From NCBI GenBank assembly GCA_947383215.1, contig CANDCP010000019.1, forward strand, positions 1 to 46,323: 46,323 nucleotides of DNA, in the 5' to 3' direction. A model generated the notes under the pieces. The model did no database searches and was not told where the DNA came from. It saw nothing but the letters and a program-made list of their open reading frames with translations. The stretch comes from an uncultured Roseburia sp. (lineage in GTDB: Bacteria; Bacillota; Clostridia; Lachnospirales; Lachnospiraceae). Position 1 is the stretch's first letter. Every line of letters begins with the position of its first letter. Below, one piece after another: positions 1-8,798 of the stretch. The translations under genes and the position numbers were made by a program.

Positions 1-2
1 TT

Positions 3-1133
3 CCTATACGAGTGACGAGGCTGAAAAATTGTGTTTACATAGTAGTTCCGACACAGCGTGAGTCTTATGTGCGCAACAGAGGAAATTTCAGGGAGCTGAC
101 GGCAAGGGGCGAAGAGGCGGAACCGGAACTGTTTTACCGTACGGACAAGTATAACCGTCTGACGAAAAACGACGCGTGTCTGGACGGCTACGCGTCGACG
201 ACGATATTTTCTTCGCTGATGAATATTAAGACGGCGTCTTTGCTGGGCGATCTTGGAATGGAAGCGGGGAATAATTATTACTGCTACAATGGGGCTACGC
301 CGTTGACGGCCGCTATGCTCTCCGTGAAATATCTGATGACGGAAAGCAGTATGGAGGAGAGCCCGATGCGCACGATGACGGACCAGGAAAATGGTATGTA
401 TCTGTACCGGAATAATTATTCCCTGCCGCTCGGTTATATGATACCGGAGGATTTAGAGGAAAACTGGACAAATACGCTGGATAATCCGATTGAAAATCAG
501 AACGCGCTTGTCCGGGCGCTTGGAATAGAGGGGGAATTGTTTGTTCCGGTGGATGCCGTGATGCAGGAGGGAAAGACCGTGATCAATGTCGGTCAGGACG
601 GCTGTTTATTCGGATATTACACGGACACGGACGCTGAGAGTATTTATGCGGATTACGGGGCAAAGAAGAGAAGCTTTTACAACGCCAACCATACGTATCT
701 TCTCGATTTTGGATGGTGCGAGGAGGGAAGCTCCATTACCGTGACGACCTCGGAGGGCGAGTCGCTGCTCCTTACGCCGTATCGAATGGATTTGGATGTG
801 TTCGCACAGGCGTATGACAGGCTGAACCGGCAGACGATGCAAACGGAGACCTTTACCTCGAATCAAATATCGGGAGTCATAGATGTCTTGGAAGAAGGAA
901 ATCTGTTATTGTCTATACCAAACGAGGCGGGGTGGAGCATAGAAGTCGATGGGGAGAAAAGAGAGTCGAAGGGATTTTTCGGGGCGTTTCTGGAGGTGCC
1001 TTTGGAGAAAGGCAGACATCATGTCCGTCTGTCCTACCGGACGCCCGGGATTTTGCCGGGAATGTGCATCTCTGTCGGATCCGTCGCTTTGTTTGCGGCC
1101 ATATATGTGCGCAGCAGGAAAAAAGTAACATAG
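3..1133 (+). CDS. YfhO-family membrane protein, C-terminal part (5' end outside the window)
   Basis: The frame is open from the first bases of the window, so this is the 3' part of a longer gene; the GTG at 12 is not taken as its start. YfhO proteins are large multi-pass membrane proteins with a GT-C-like fold; in some Firmicutes they take part in glycosylation of lipoteichoic acid or other envelope polymers. The visible part is the extracytoplasmic C-terminal region. It has the family-typical stretch around GYASTTIFSS, then LG...YYCYNGATPLTAAMLSVKYL, and a beta-sandwich-like end (GWSIEVDGE...). It closes with one membrane segment (about GMCISVGSVALFAAIYV) followed by the basic tail RSRKK. 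No strong terminator follows. The family assignment rests on recognised conserved motifs; the exact substrate is unknown. Confidence 0.8.
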   Translation, partial: PIRVTRLKNCVYIVVPTQRESYVRNRGNFRELTARGEEAEPELFYRTDKYNRLTKNDACLDGYASTTIFSSLMNIKTASLLGDLGMEAGNNYYCYNGATPLTAAMLSVKYLMTESSMEESPMRTMTDQENGMYLYRNNYSLPLGYMIPEDLEENWTNTLDNPIENQNALVRALGIEGELFVPVDAVMQEGKTVINVGQDGCLFGYYTDTDAESIYADYGAKKRSFYNANHTYLLDFGWCEEGSSITVTTSEGESLLLTPYRMDLDVFAQAYDRLNRQTMQTETFTSNQISGVIDVLEEGNLLLSIPNEAGWSIEVDGEKRESKGFFGAFLEVPLEKGRHHVRLSYRTPGILPGMCISVGSVALFAAIYVRSRKKVT

Positions 1134-1166
1134 AAAGTAAATTTCTACCGTATTCCTTTGCCGATA

Positions 1167-1196
1167 TTGCATGAAAGAGACATTCTTCGTTATAGT
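1167..1196 (+). promoter_or_regulatory. Candidate sigma-A promoter for the beta-helix/GH128 gene
   Basis: TTGCAT (1167-1172), an 18-base spacer and TATAGT (1191-1196). The predicted start near 1203 leaves a leader of about 40 bases before the ATG at 1242. The match is moderate. Confidence 0.45.
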
Positions 1197-1241
1197 GGTT
1201 GTAGTAAATTTGTTACAGGAACAGCTAAAAGGAGAATGGAT

Positions 1242-4200
1242 ATGATTAAGAGGAAAAGGGCGATAGCGTTATTGCTGAGTTTGTCACTTGTGATATCTCC
1301 GCTGTGGGGGGATGCCCGCGCGGCCACGGAGACATCGCAGCCGGCGCTTATGGCGGCAGAAAGCGGCGAGGCGCCGGGGAATCTTTCGTTAAAGGAAACC
1401 AAAGAGGGGATGGTTCTTACCTGGGACAGCTATAATAATGCTGCCGGTTATGATATATACCGCGCGGGCAGCAGGTACGGAACTTACACGAAGCTTACGT
1501 CGGTAAACGGACTGACGTATACGGATCAGAATCCGAACGCCGATAAATACGCCAACTATTATAAAGTAGCGGCGGCGGGAAGCGATAAGATGTCGGATCC
1601 GATTTCCCTGGAAATCGAGATGTTCGGTGAAGATATGTATGTATTTTCGCCGGAGGACGACCTTGAGCAGGTATATAACGCGGTAAACGACGTGTACAAA
1701 ATCCAGGGGGCTGTGGATGCAAACGGCGACGCCACTTCGGCGCAGCAGTTTGGAAACGGACGGTACACGTTTGCGTTTAAGACAGGCGATTACTCCGGAA
1801 TGAATGAGACGCAGTTGAATATGTCTTATTACATGCAGATGATCGGGCTCGGCAAAGTGCCGACGGACGTGAAACTTAGAAATGTGCATGTACCGCCGGT
1901 ATTACCGAATTGGAATGTCACCTGTAATTTCTGGATGAATATTGAGAACCTGTCTCTCACGCGGGAAGAAAATACGGACGACGTGTGGTTTAATTTTATG
2001 TGGTCGGTGTCGCAGGCGGCTCCGGCAAGAAGGTTGTATGTAGAGCGTCCGACGTCGTTAAATTATATGTGGGACGGATGGGCGAGCGGCGGCTATATTG
2101 CCGACAGTGTGTTTGAGGGAGCGGTCGGTTCCTGGACACAGCAGCAGTATTACATCAGAAATTCAAAATTGAACAATAACTTTTACGGAGTCAACTGGAA
2201 CTTTGTGGCGCAGGGCGTAACCGGCGTCTCCGTGACGGACGAGAAATTTCCGATGTATGCTCTGGAGAGCGGGCTTGGAAAAACAAACTGGAAGAGCGGC
2301 GGAAAATATACACTGTTAGATTCGACGGATATTATCAGAGAAAAGCCGTTCCTCTATTTTGACGAGAGTGAAAAAGAGTATAAGGTGTTTGTTCCGGGAA
2401 TTAGAACAAACGCGTCGGGCGCGTCATGGACAAAGAACAATATGGGATACGGCGCGTCGGTCGACATCAGTAAATTTTATATTGCAAGGGCGGATAAGGA
2501 TAACGCGAAAACGATCAATGCCGCGCTTAAGGCGGGAAAGAATCTGATCCTTTCTCCGGGAATTTACTATGCGGAGGAACCGATTCAGATCGAGCGGGCC
2601 AATACGATTGTGCTCGGACTTGGACTTGCGACGGTTATCCCGACGAACGAAGAGACGGCGATAAAAATTGCGGACGTCGGGGGCGTCAGCATTGCGGGGG
2701 TTATCCTCGACGCAGATCAGTATTCGAAAAATATGCTCGTTGCGGGCGATGAGGGATGCAATAAGAGTCACGCGGCAAACCCGACTGTACTGCAGGATGT
2801 ATTTGTCCGGATCGGGGGCGTTCACGGGGGCGTTGCTTCCACAGAACAGGCGATCGTGATAAACAGTAACGATGTGATCGGAGACAATTTCTGGATCTGG
2901 AGAGCGGATCACGGGGAAGGCGTAGGCTGGAATTTGAACAAGGCGAAAAACGGCGTTGTCGTAAACGGCGATAATGTTACGATGTACGGACTGATGGTCG
3001 AGCATTTCCAGGAATACGATATTATCTGGCGGGGGGAAAACGGAAAAACGTATTTCCTGCAGAATGAGAAATGTTATGACCCGCAGAATCAGGCGGACTG
3101 GATGAGCCACGACGGAGAATCCCTCGGCTATGCGGCGTATAAGATCGCCAACAATGTGAAGAAGCATTATGCCGTAGGGCTTGGCTCTTACGACGTATTT
3201 ATCAATACAAACGGCGCGAGTATCTTTTTGGACAATGCGATCGAGGCGCCGGATACGGACGGCGTTATGATCGAGAACGCCTGCATCGTCGAGATTGCAA
3301 ACGAAAACGGACCGCCGGTCGGCTTTAAGAATATTATTAACAGCACAGGTCCGGCAATTACTACCGGAGCAGGCCTCGGGAAAGGATATGCAAGACAGGC
3401 GCTGCTTTTGTACAACAACAAAAAATCCGTATCCCTGGAGGATTATTATGAGTCCGGAGGAAACGAGAGCGGCGTGACAAACGAGGAAGAAGGCGTGCCG
3501 CCGACAAACGATGCGGACGCAGAGAAAGACATTGTGAAAGATCCGCCTTCCGTGGACAGTAATGAGAAAAACATTATAGATGAGTACGAAAATGCCGGAG
3601 ATACGGAAAAAGACGATTACACGCCGAATATCGGAGAGGGATCCGTCGCGTCAGGGCCGTACGCGGAGTGGAAAAATAATGCGGTTACATACCCGGCCAA
3701 AGGGCAGCTTGTGGCGGCGGGAATTATTGACGTGAAATTTTCAAGGCTGGCAGAGGCAGTCAAATATGATGTTTACGTTGACAATAAACTGGTAAAGACA
3801 TTTGAGGGAGACGAGGCAAAGAAGGCCGATTATGCGGTTGAGATAAAAAATGTTAAGGTGAAAAAGCATACCGCATACGTCGTTGCGACGCTTGCCGATC
3901 AGACGACAGTGACGTCCAACATCCGTACATTCTTTATTTCCAAAAAGGGAATGGGAATCTGGCAGGACGACGCGGACAAAATTGCGGAGACGAATTTGTC
4001 ATGGTACTATACATGGTCGCCGAAGCCGTTGAGCGGTGTAAGCAGCCAGGTTGAATTTGTCCCGATGATATGGGGGGATGAGGATGATAACCGTTCGCAG
4101 GACAGAAAGGACGAGTGGGCATGGCTGCGGAGAGGAGGATATAAGGATTATCGTTACCTTTTGACCTTTAACGAGCCTGACTTTACCGACCAGTCGCATA

Positions 4201-7061
4201 TGACGCCGGAACGCGCGGTGGAATTGTGGCCGGAGCTTGAGCGGGTCAGCGACGAGGGGACAATTGTAAGTTCTCCGGTTGTGGCGATTCCGACGGTATT
4301 TTATGATTCTCCGGACAATGATTACCAAACTGTGGGAGGCTGGTACGGGAAATATGAACAGCTGATGGCGGCGGCAGAGTATCATGATGATTTCACGGCG
4401 GTACATTTTTACTTTGATTATCCGGGAGAATATGTGCTCGATGTGATCGATCAGATTCATGAGAAAACGGGAAAACCGATCTGGATTACAGAGTGGGGCG
4501 TAGGCCAGTGGAGCCAGGTTCAGGACTTTGACTGGACCGGAGGGCCGGACGAAGGAAACTGGCAGAGAGCGTTGATTGTAGATTTTGTAAAAGAAATCGT
4601 TCCGATGCTCGATCAGATCGATTATGTAGAGAGGTACGCGTGGTTCCCGTTTGACGGATCAAACACTGAAAAATATGGAAACGGAGCCGGCGGTCTGTTC
4701 TTCTGCGGAAAGGATGACCCGTTAAAAGGGCAGCTTACATCGGTAGGCAAGGCGTATAAGGAAGTGGGAAATCCGGTAGGATGGGATCCTGAAAATCCGG
4801 TAGACGATATGGTTGTTATTGACGGGGGAACGACAGAGAACCCGGGCGAGGATCCGTCGGAGAATCCAAGTGAGAATCCGTCGGAAGATCCGAGCGAGAA
4901 CCCGAGTGAGAACCCTTCGGAAAATCCAAGCGAGAATCCGGGAGGAACCGTATCGGTAACCGACGTGAGACTGGATAAGACATCTTTGGAGATGGAAGCA
5001 GACGAGTATGAAAGACTGAAGGCGACGGTTGTTCCGGGCAATGCGAGCAATAAAGGACTGACATGGTCCTCCTCCAATCCGGCGGTTGCGACGGTGACCG
5101 GCGACGGTCTGGTTCATAGTCTGACGCCTGGACAGACGACAATTACCGTGACGACAGAGGACGGAAAGAAAACGGCAGAGTGTAAGGTGACGGTAAATGC
5201 GCCGAAAGAAATTCATGTGACCGGCGTAACATTAGATAAAACGGATATTTCTCTTGAAGTGGGAATGTCAGAGAGATTAGAGGCCGCGGTGGCTCCGGCG
5301 GACGCGACGGATCAGACGCTTTCCTGGAAATCTTCGGACGATTCGATTGCGGAGATAGAAGAGGACACAGACGGTCGCGCGATTGTGACGGCTTACAAAG
5401 CGGGAGTGGTGACAATCACCGTGACGACCAGGGACGGTGAAAAGACGGCGGAATGCAGAGTCGAAGTGACCGAGAGATCCGGAGAGACGATATCGGTAGA
5501 GGGAGTGGCGTTAGATCAGACGGAGGTTTCCCTGAGAGAGGGAGAGATCGGAAAGGTAAACGTAATCTTTACCCCGGCAAATCCTACCAACAAAGGCGTA
5601 TTCTTTAAGACATCCGATCAGGAGGTTGTATTTGTATCCTCGACGGGAGATTTAATCGCAAGAAAGGCGGGAGAGGCGACGATTACCGCGAGGACGGCCG
5701 ACGGATCGTTCCGGGCGGAGTGCCGCGTCGCGGTCCTTCCGGTAGAGACGAACGGAATTGCGCTCAACAAGACAAAGCTTATCCTGGAAGAAGGCGTTTC
5801 GGAGAGGCTCGTAGCGACAGTAACGCCGTTTAACGCCAGCGACAAGTCCGTGCGGTGGACCTCTTCAGACACAGGGGTGGCGACGGTAACCGAGGACGGT
5901 CTGATTACGGCCGTGAAAGCGGGGGAGGCGGTGATTACCGCCGAGACCGGCAATGAGAAGAACGGAGTTAAGAAAGAAATCTGTAAAGTGACGGTTACAC
6001 AGCGGAGTCCGGAAAATATAGCGGCAAATGGAATTACCCTGAATAAAGAGACGTTAACGGTAGAAGAGGGCGGCCTGGACGACAGTCTGAGAGCGGTCGT
6101 CACACCGGAAAACGCAAGCAATAAGAATGTAATCTGGACTTCATCCGACAATGAGATTGCCGTTGTGACGGGAGAAGGAACGGTATATGCGAGAAAAGCC
6201 GGAAAGGCTGTGATTACGGCAATGGCGGCAGACGGAAGAAAAGAGGCCTCCTGTGTTGTAACCGTTACGCAAAGGCCTGCCGGAGCGGTTGCGGTTATAG
6301 GCGTAAGGCTGAACCGGAATATTGCGGAATTGGAAAAAGGCGAGAGTATGCAGCTTACGGCGACGGTTTTGCCGGAAAATGCACAGAATCAAAACGTAGC
6401 GTTTACTTCTTCCGATGAGAGCGTTGCCACGGTGGGAGAAGACGGTCTTGTGAAAGCTGCGGGAGCCGGCATGGCCGTGATTACGGCGACAACGGCAGAC
6501 GGAGGATATTCGACCGTTTGCGTGGTTCTTGTAAAAGAGCCGCAAAAAGAGCCGGATAAAGAACCAGGCAAAGAACCGGACAAAGGTTCGGGGAACAATC
6601 CGCCGGTGACGCCGGCGCCGGCCTGGAAGGTTGGAATGACGTTTGAAACCTCGAAGTTCATTTACAAGGTTACAAAGGCGGATGAAACAGATCTTCAGGT
6701 AGAGTTGGTTAAGCCTTTGAAGAAAGTAAAATCAAAAGTCACAATTCCGGCCACGGTTTCTTATCAGGGAAAGACTTTAAAAGTAACTTCCATCGGGAAA
6801 AACGCATTTAAGAGCAACACGAAGTTAAAGAGCGTGATAATCGGGAAGAATGTGACGGCGATTGGAGCGCAGGCGTTTTATAATTGTAAGAAGCTGAAAA
6901 AAGTGACATTTAGAGGATCGAAACTTAAAAAAGTCGGTTCAAAGGCCTTTATCAAAACGTATAAGAAGATTACATTTAAGACGGGAAATAAAAAGACCGT
7001 TAAGACGTATAAAAAGAGGCTGAGGAAAAAAGTTCCTGCAAGAGCCAGAATCACAAAATAG
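1242..7061 (+). CDS. Giant secreted beta-helix + GH128 endo-beta-1,3-glucanase with six Big_2 domains and a BspA-like C-terminus
   Basis: ATG 1242 is chosen because AAAGGAG (1228-1234) lies 7 bases upstream and the encoded N-terminus is a signal peptide (MIKRKR, hydrophobic core, cleavage near ARA-A, residue 27). An upstream in-frame ATG at 1158 has no such support. Domains in order: FN3-like (about 44-126); a large right-handed beta-helix region (about 132-724) resembling actinomycete secreted proteins often labelled adenylyl cyclase or coagulation factor 5/8 type, with family-like phrases VLGLGLAT and WIWRADHGEGVGWN; an acidic linker; a beta-sandwich (about 808-906); and a GH128 barrel (about 902-1178) with NEPD (Glu978, likely acid/base) and TEWG (Glu1084, likely nucleophile). 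Then come an NPSE-repeat linker, six Big_2 domains, an EPDK-type linker and a lysine-rich LRR_5 (BspA-like) end. The GH128 part implies cleavage of beta-1,3-glucan outside the cell. The activity of the beta-helix is not known. No LPXTG, SLH or dockerin motif is visible. Confidence 0.85.
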   Translation: MIKRKRAIALLLSLSLVISPLWGDARAATETSQPALMAAESGEAPGNLSLKETKEGMVLTWDSYNNAAGYDIYRAGSRYGTYTKLTSVNGLTYTDQNPNADKYANYYKVAAAGSDKMSDPISLEIEMFGEDMYVFSPEDDLEQVYNAVNDVYKIQGAVDANGDATSAQQFGNGRYTFAFKTGDYSGMNETQLNMSYYMQMIGLGKVPTDVKLRNVHVPPVLPNWNVTCNFWMNIENLSLTREENTDDVWFNFMWSVSQAAPARRLYVERPTSLNYMWDGWASGGYIADSVFEGAVGSWTQQQYYIRNSKLNNNFYGVNWNFVAQGVTGVSVTDEKFPMYALESGLGKTNWKSGGKYTLLDSTDIIREKPFLYFDESEKEYKVFVPGIRTNASGASWTKNNMGYGASVDISKFYIARADKDNAKTINAALKAGKNLILSPGIYYAEEPIQIERANTIVLGLGLATVIPTNEETAIKIADVGGVSIAGVILDADQYSKNMLVAGDEGCNKSHAANPTVLQDVFVRIGGVHGGVASTEQAIVINSNDVIGDNFWIWRADHGEGVGWNLNKAKNGVVVNGDNVTMYGLMVEHFQEYDIIWRGENGKTYFLQNEKCYDPQNQADWMSHDGESLGYAAYKIANNVKKHYAVGLGSYDVFINTNGASIFLDNAIEAPDTDGVMIENACIVEIANENGPPVGFKNIINSTGPAITTGAGLGKGYARQALLLYNNKKSVSLEDYYESGGNESGVTNEEEGVPPTNDADAEKDIVKDPPSVDSNEKNIIDEYENAGDTEKDDYTPNIGEGSVASGPYAEWKNNAVTYPAKGQLVAAGIIDVKFSRLAEAVKYDVYVDNKLVKTFEGDEAKKADYAVEIKNVKVKKHTAYVVATLADQTTVTSNIRTFFISKKGMGIWQDDADKIAETNLSWYYTWSPKPLSGVSSQVEFVPMIWGDEDDNRSQDRKDEWAWLRRGGYKDYRYLLTFNEPDFTDQSHMTPERAVELWPELERVSDEGTIVSSPVVAIPTVFYDSPDNDYQTVGGWYGKYEQLMAAAEYHDDFTAVHFYFDYPGEYVLDVIDQIHEKTGKPIWITEWGVGQWSQVQDFDWTGGPDEGNWQRALIVDFVKEIVPMLDQIDYVERYAWFPFDGSNTEKYGNGAGGLFFCGKDDPLKGQLTSVGKAYKEVGNPVGWDPENPVDDMVVIDGGTTENPGEDPSENPSENPSEDPSENPSENPSENPSENPGGTVSVTDVRLDKTSLEMEADEYERLKATVVPGNASNKGLTWSSSNPAVATVTGDGLVHSLTPGQTTITVTTEDGKKTAECKVTVNAPKEIHVTGVTLDKTDISLEVGMSERLEAAVAPADATDQTLSWKSSDDSIAEIEEDTDGRAIVTAYKAGVVTITVTTRDGEKTAECRVEVTERSGETISVEGVALDQTEVSLREGEIGKVNVIFTPANPTNKGVFFKTSDQEVVFVSSTGDLIARKAGEATITARTADGSFRAECRVAVLPVETNGIALNKTKLILEEGVSERLVATVTPFNASDKSVRWTSSDTGVATVTEDGLITAVKAGEAVITAETGNEKNGVKKEICKVTVTQRSPENIAANGITLNKETLTVEEGGLDDSLRAVVTPENASNKNVIWTSSDNEIAVVTGEGTVYARKAGKAVITAMAADGRKEASCVVTVTQRPAGAVAVIGVRLNRNIAELEKGESMQLTATVLPENAQNQNVAFTSSDESVATVGEDGLVKAAGAGMAVITATTADGGYSTVCVVLVKEPQKEPDKEPGKEPDKGSGNNPPVTPAPAWKVGMTFETSKFIYKVTKADETDLQVELVKPLKKVKSKVTIPATVSYQGKTLKVTSIGKNAFKSNTKLKSVIIGKNVTAIGAQAFYNCKKLKKVTFRGSKLKKVGSKAFIKTYKKITFKTGNKKTVKTYKKRLRKKVPARARITK
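4836..4943 (+). repeat. Tandem 12-base repeat encoding an E-(N/D)-P-(S/G) linker, nine units
   Basis: Nine in-frame tetrads of type ENPS, EDPS or ENPG join the GH128 barrel to the Big_2 array. The DNA units vary mainly at third codon positions (AAT/AAC, CCG/CCA/CCT, AGT/AGC/TCG), so the array is conserved as protein rather than as recent identical copies. It is likely a flexible, solvent-exposed spacer. Confidence 0.9.
4954..6534 (+). repeat. Six tandem Big_2 (bacterial Ig-like) domains
   Basis: Each repeat of about 80-90 residues follows the Big_2 pattern: V..V.L....L.L..G, then ATV.P.NA..K.V.W.SSD..VATV...G.V.A...G...ITA.T.DG...A.C.VTV. The copies are diverged from one another. They probably act as spacer or cell-wall-proximal stalk modules of the glucanase. 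Confidence 0.85.
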
Positions 7062-7068
7062 CGGAGAG

Positions 7069-7106
7069 AAAAAAGGAGTCGTGTATGATTGCACGGCTTC
7101 TTTTTT
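7069..7106 (+). terminator. Rho-independent terminator after the beta-helix/GH128 gene
   Basis: A 15-base-pair stem (7069-7083 with 7092-7106, two G-U pairs) with an 8-base loop. The 3' arm ends in six T. It lies 8 bases after the stop codon. Confidence 0.9.
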
Positions 7107-7169
7107 GGCGTGCGACGGTTTGGAGCGCATGATATTCGGGGCAGTTGAGTAAAAAATGAAAAAGAATGA

Positions 7170-7198
7170 TTGAAAAAAATGTTAAGCGGTGTCATAAT
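7170..7198 (+). promoter_or_regulatory. Candidate promoter of the two-component/binding-protein operon
   Basis: TTGAAA (7170-7175), a 17-base spacer and CATAAT (7193-7198). A second TATAAT (7205-7210) nearby lacks a well-spaced -35. The start codon at 7242 follows a GAGG-type ribosome binding site. Confidence 0.5.
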
Positions 7199-7241
7199 TA
7201 AAGCTATAATATATTTTCCGGAGGCAGTGAGGAGATAATCT

Positions 7242-8798
7242 ATGCTAAGTGTATTGATAGTAGACGATGAAATGATCACAAGAAAGGGGTTAAAATCCCA
7301 TGTGAATTGGGAAAAGCTTAAAATAGATAAGATTTATGATTCCGGAAATCCTGCGGAGGCTTTGGAGATTGTGCAGAAAGTAAAGCCGGATCTGATTTTG
7401 TCTGACGTATGTATGCCCGGTATGAACGGAATTGAGATGTGTACGAAGATCCGCGAGATTCATAAGGATTGTCAGATCATATTTTTAAGTGGGTATTCAG
7501 ATAAAGAATATTTAAAGGGCGCGATCCGGCTGGAGGCCGTCAATTATGTCGAGAAGCCGATCAGTATCAGCGAGGTGGAGGAGGCGCTTGCGAGCGCGGT
7601 GGACAAGCAGTTAAAGAACAAGCGCAAAAAAGAGCGGATACGCCAGCTTGTGACGGAGAACCACTCTATGACGGAAAAGCGCCTGATTGAGAGGCTTAGT
7701 ATGCCGAACGCCAAAAGTGAAAATTTGCGGCCTGATTTTGCAAAGCTTCGGATTGACTGGTGTGAGATGGATGAGTTTGCGGTGACGCTGTATCGCCTGT
7801 ACCCGAGGGACGGGTACGGGGCGGATTCGATTGTGCGTGAAATCAGACAGGATTTTTCGGGGTTTCATTACATTTACAGTGTTAAGGAGTACCGATATCT
7901 GATTTTTATCTGCGCTTTTTCAAAGAGGGAAGAGGGGACTTTGTCCGATTTGGCCGGTCGAATTCAGCAGAGGATGCTGGGATACGGGCAGGCGCCGTAT
8001 TACTGTGTGGTCGGTGAGAGCGTCTCTTCGGTTGAAACAATTTACGAATCGTATCAGTCTGCGGTAATTAAAATGCAGCAGATGTGTTTTTGGAATAAGG
8101 CGCGTTTCGGAATGGCTCAAAGTTTGTCGGAGGATGGGCTGAAATTTGACGAACAGATTTTATCCGATTTTACGCAGGCAGTAAAGCAGTATAATGAAGA
8201 GAACGCGATTAAGGCCATCGGACAGCTGTATATCTTTATGCAGCGGCAGCAGAACGTGATGGTGAGCCATATTAAGGGGACGTATTTCCGGTTCATTGAG
8301 ACGTTGTTCCAAAAGGCGGAGTTTACCGTCGGAAAATCAGATACAATGGACGCGGCGATTGTCGGCATGATATGGGAAAAGCTGCATGAGATTGATAATT
8401 TAGAGGCCTGTCAGCACTATCTTATGGATGAGACAAAAAATTATTTTAAAAATGTAGAGGAGCTGGCGAAAAACAATCAGACGATTATCACAATTATTTC
8501 CTTTATTCAGGCGAATTATCGGGATACGGACTTGTGCCTGGAAAATATTGCGGAAAATGTGTATCTGTCGCCAAATTATTTGTCGAGCCTCTTTAAGAAA
8601 AAAATGGATAAGACGATCAGTCAGTATATTGCGGATGTCCGCGTGCAGCATGCCCGAGAATTGCTTCGGGACAGGAGCCTAAAATTATACGACGTGGCGG
8701 TGCAGGCCGGATACAAGGACGCCAATTACTTTACGAAGATATTTAAAAAGGCAGTCGGCGTTACGCCTTCGGAGTACAGGGAGAAATATAATATATGA
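7242..8798 (+). CDS. YesN-type AraC-family response regulator
   Basis: A 518-aa two-component response regulator. The receiver domain (about 1-120) shows the acidic pair Asp8/Asp9, phospho-acceptor Asp55 in LILSDVCMPG and Lys106 in YVEKPIS. A middle region of unknown fold (about 140-400) is typical of YesN proteins. Two AraC-type helix-turn-helix motifs fill the C-terminus (about 415-515: ...LCLENIAENVYLSPNYLSSLFKK..., ...YDVAVQAGYKDANYFTKIFKK...). The stop overlaps the next start (ATGA, 8795-8798), so it is translationally coupled to the kinase. In Firmicutes this family usually controls neighbouring carbohydrate genes. The flanking glucanase genes are the likely targets, which is inference from position. 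The start is supported by a purine-rich GGAG just upstream. Confidence 0.9.
   Translation: MLSVLIVDDEMITRKGLKSHVNWEKLKIDKIYDSGNPAEALEIVQKVKPDLILSDVCMPGMNGIEMCTKIREIHKDCQIIFLSGYSDKEYLKGAIRLEAVNYVEKPISISEVEEALASAVDKQLKNKRKKERIRQLVTENHSMTEKRLIERLSMPNAKSENLRPDFAKLRIDWCEMDEFAVTLYRLYPRDGYGADSIVREIRQDFSGFHYIYSVKEYRYLIFICAFSKREEGTLSDLAGRIQQRMLGYGQAPYYCVVGESVSSVETIYESYQSAVIKMQQMCFWNKARFGMAQSLSEDGLKFDEQILSDFTQAVKQYNEENAIKAIGQLYIFMQRQQNVMVSHIKGTYFRFIETLFQKAEFTVGKSDTMDAAIVGMIWEKLHEIDNLEACQHYLMDETKNYFKNVEELAKNNQTIITIISFIQANYRDTDLCLENIAENVYLSPNYLSSLFKKKMDKTISQYIADVRVQHARELLRDRSLKLYDVAVQAGYKDANYFTKIFKKAVGVTPSEYREKYNI

Noticed and set aside
1-30. Possible adapter at the left end of the window
   Set aside because: The first bases resemble the TruSeq primer only loosely and the coding frame continues with family-like residues soon after, so contamination is not supported there.
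1131-1147. Small hairpin at the end of the YfhO-family gene (TAGAAA/TTTCTA)
   Set aside because: Only six AT-rich pairs and no T-tract, too weak to call a terminator.
1158-1241. Longer N-terminus for the beta-helix/GH128 protein
   Set aside because: The extension overlaps the promoter, has no ribosome binding site and would bury the signal peptide.
4836-4943. Possible CRISPR-like array
   Set aside because: Units are 12 bases, contiguous without spacers and in frame with a protein linker.
4622-5216. Antisense frames rich in Gly-Phe-Ser or Arg-Ile repeats
   Set aside because: They are the reverse readings of the ENPS linker repeat and flanking region, not genes.
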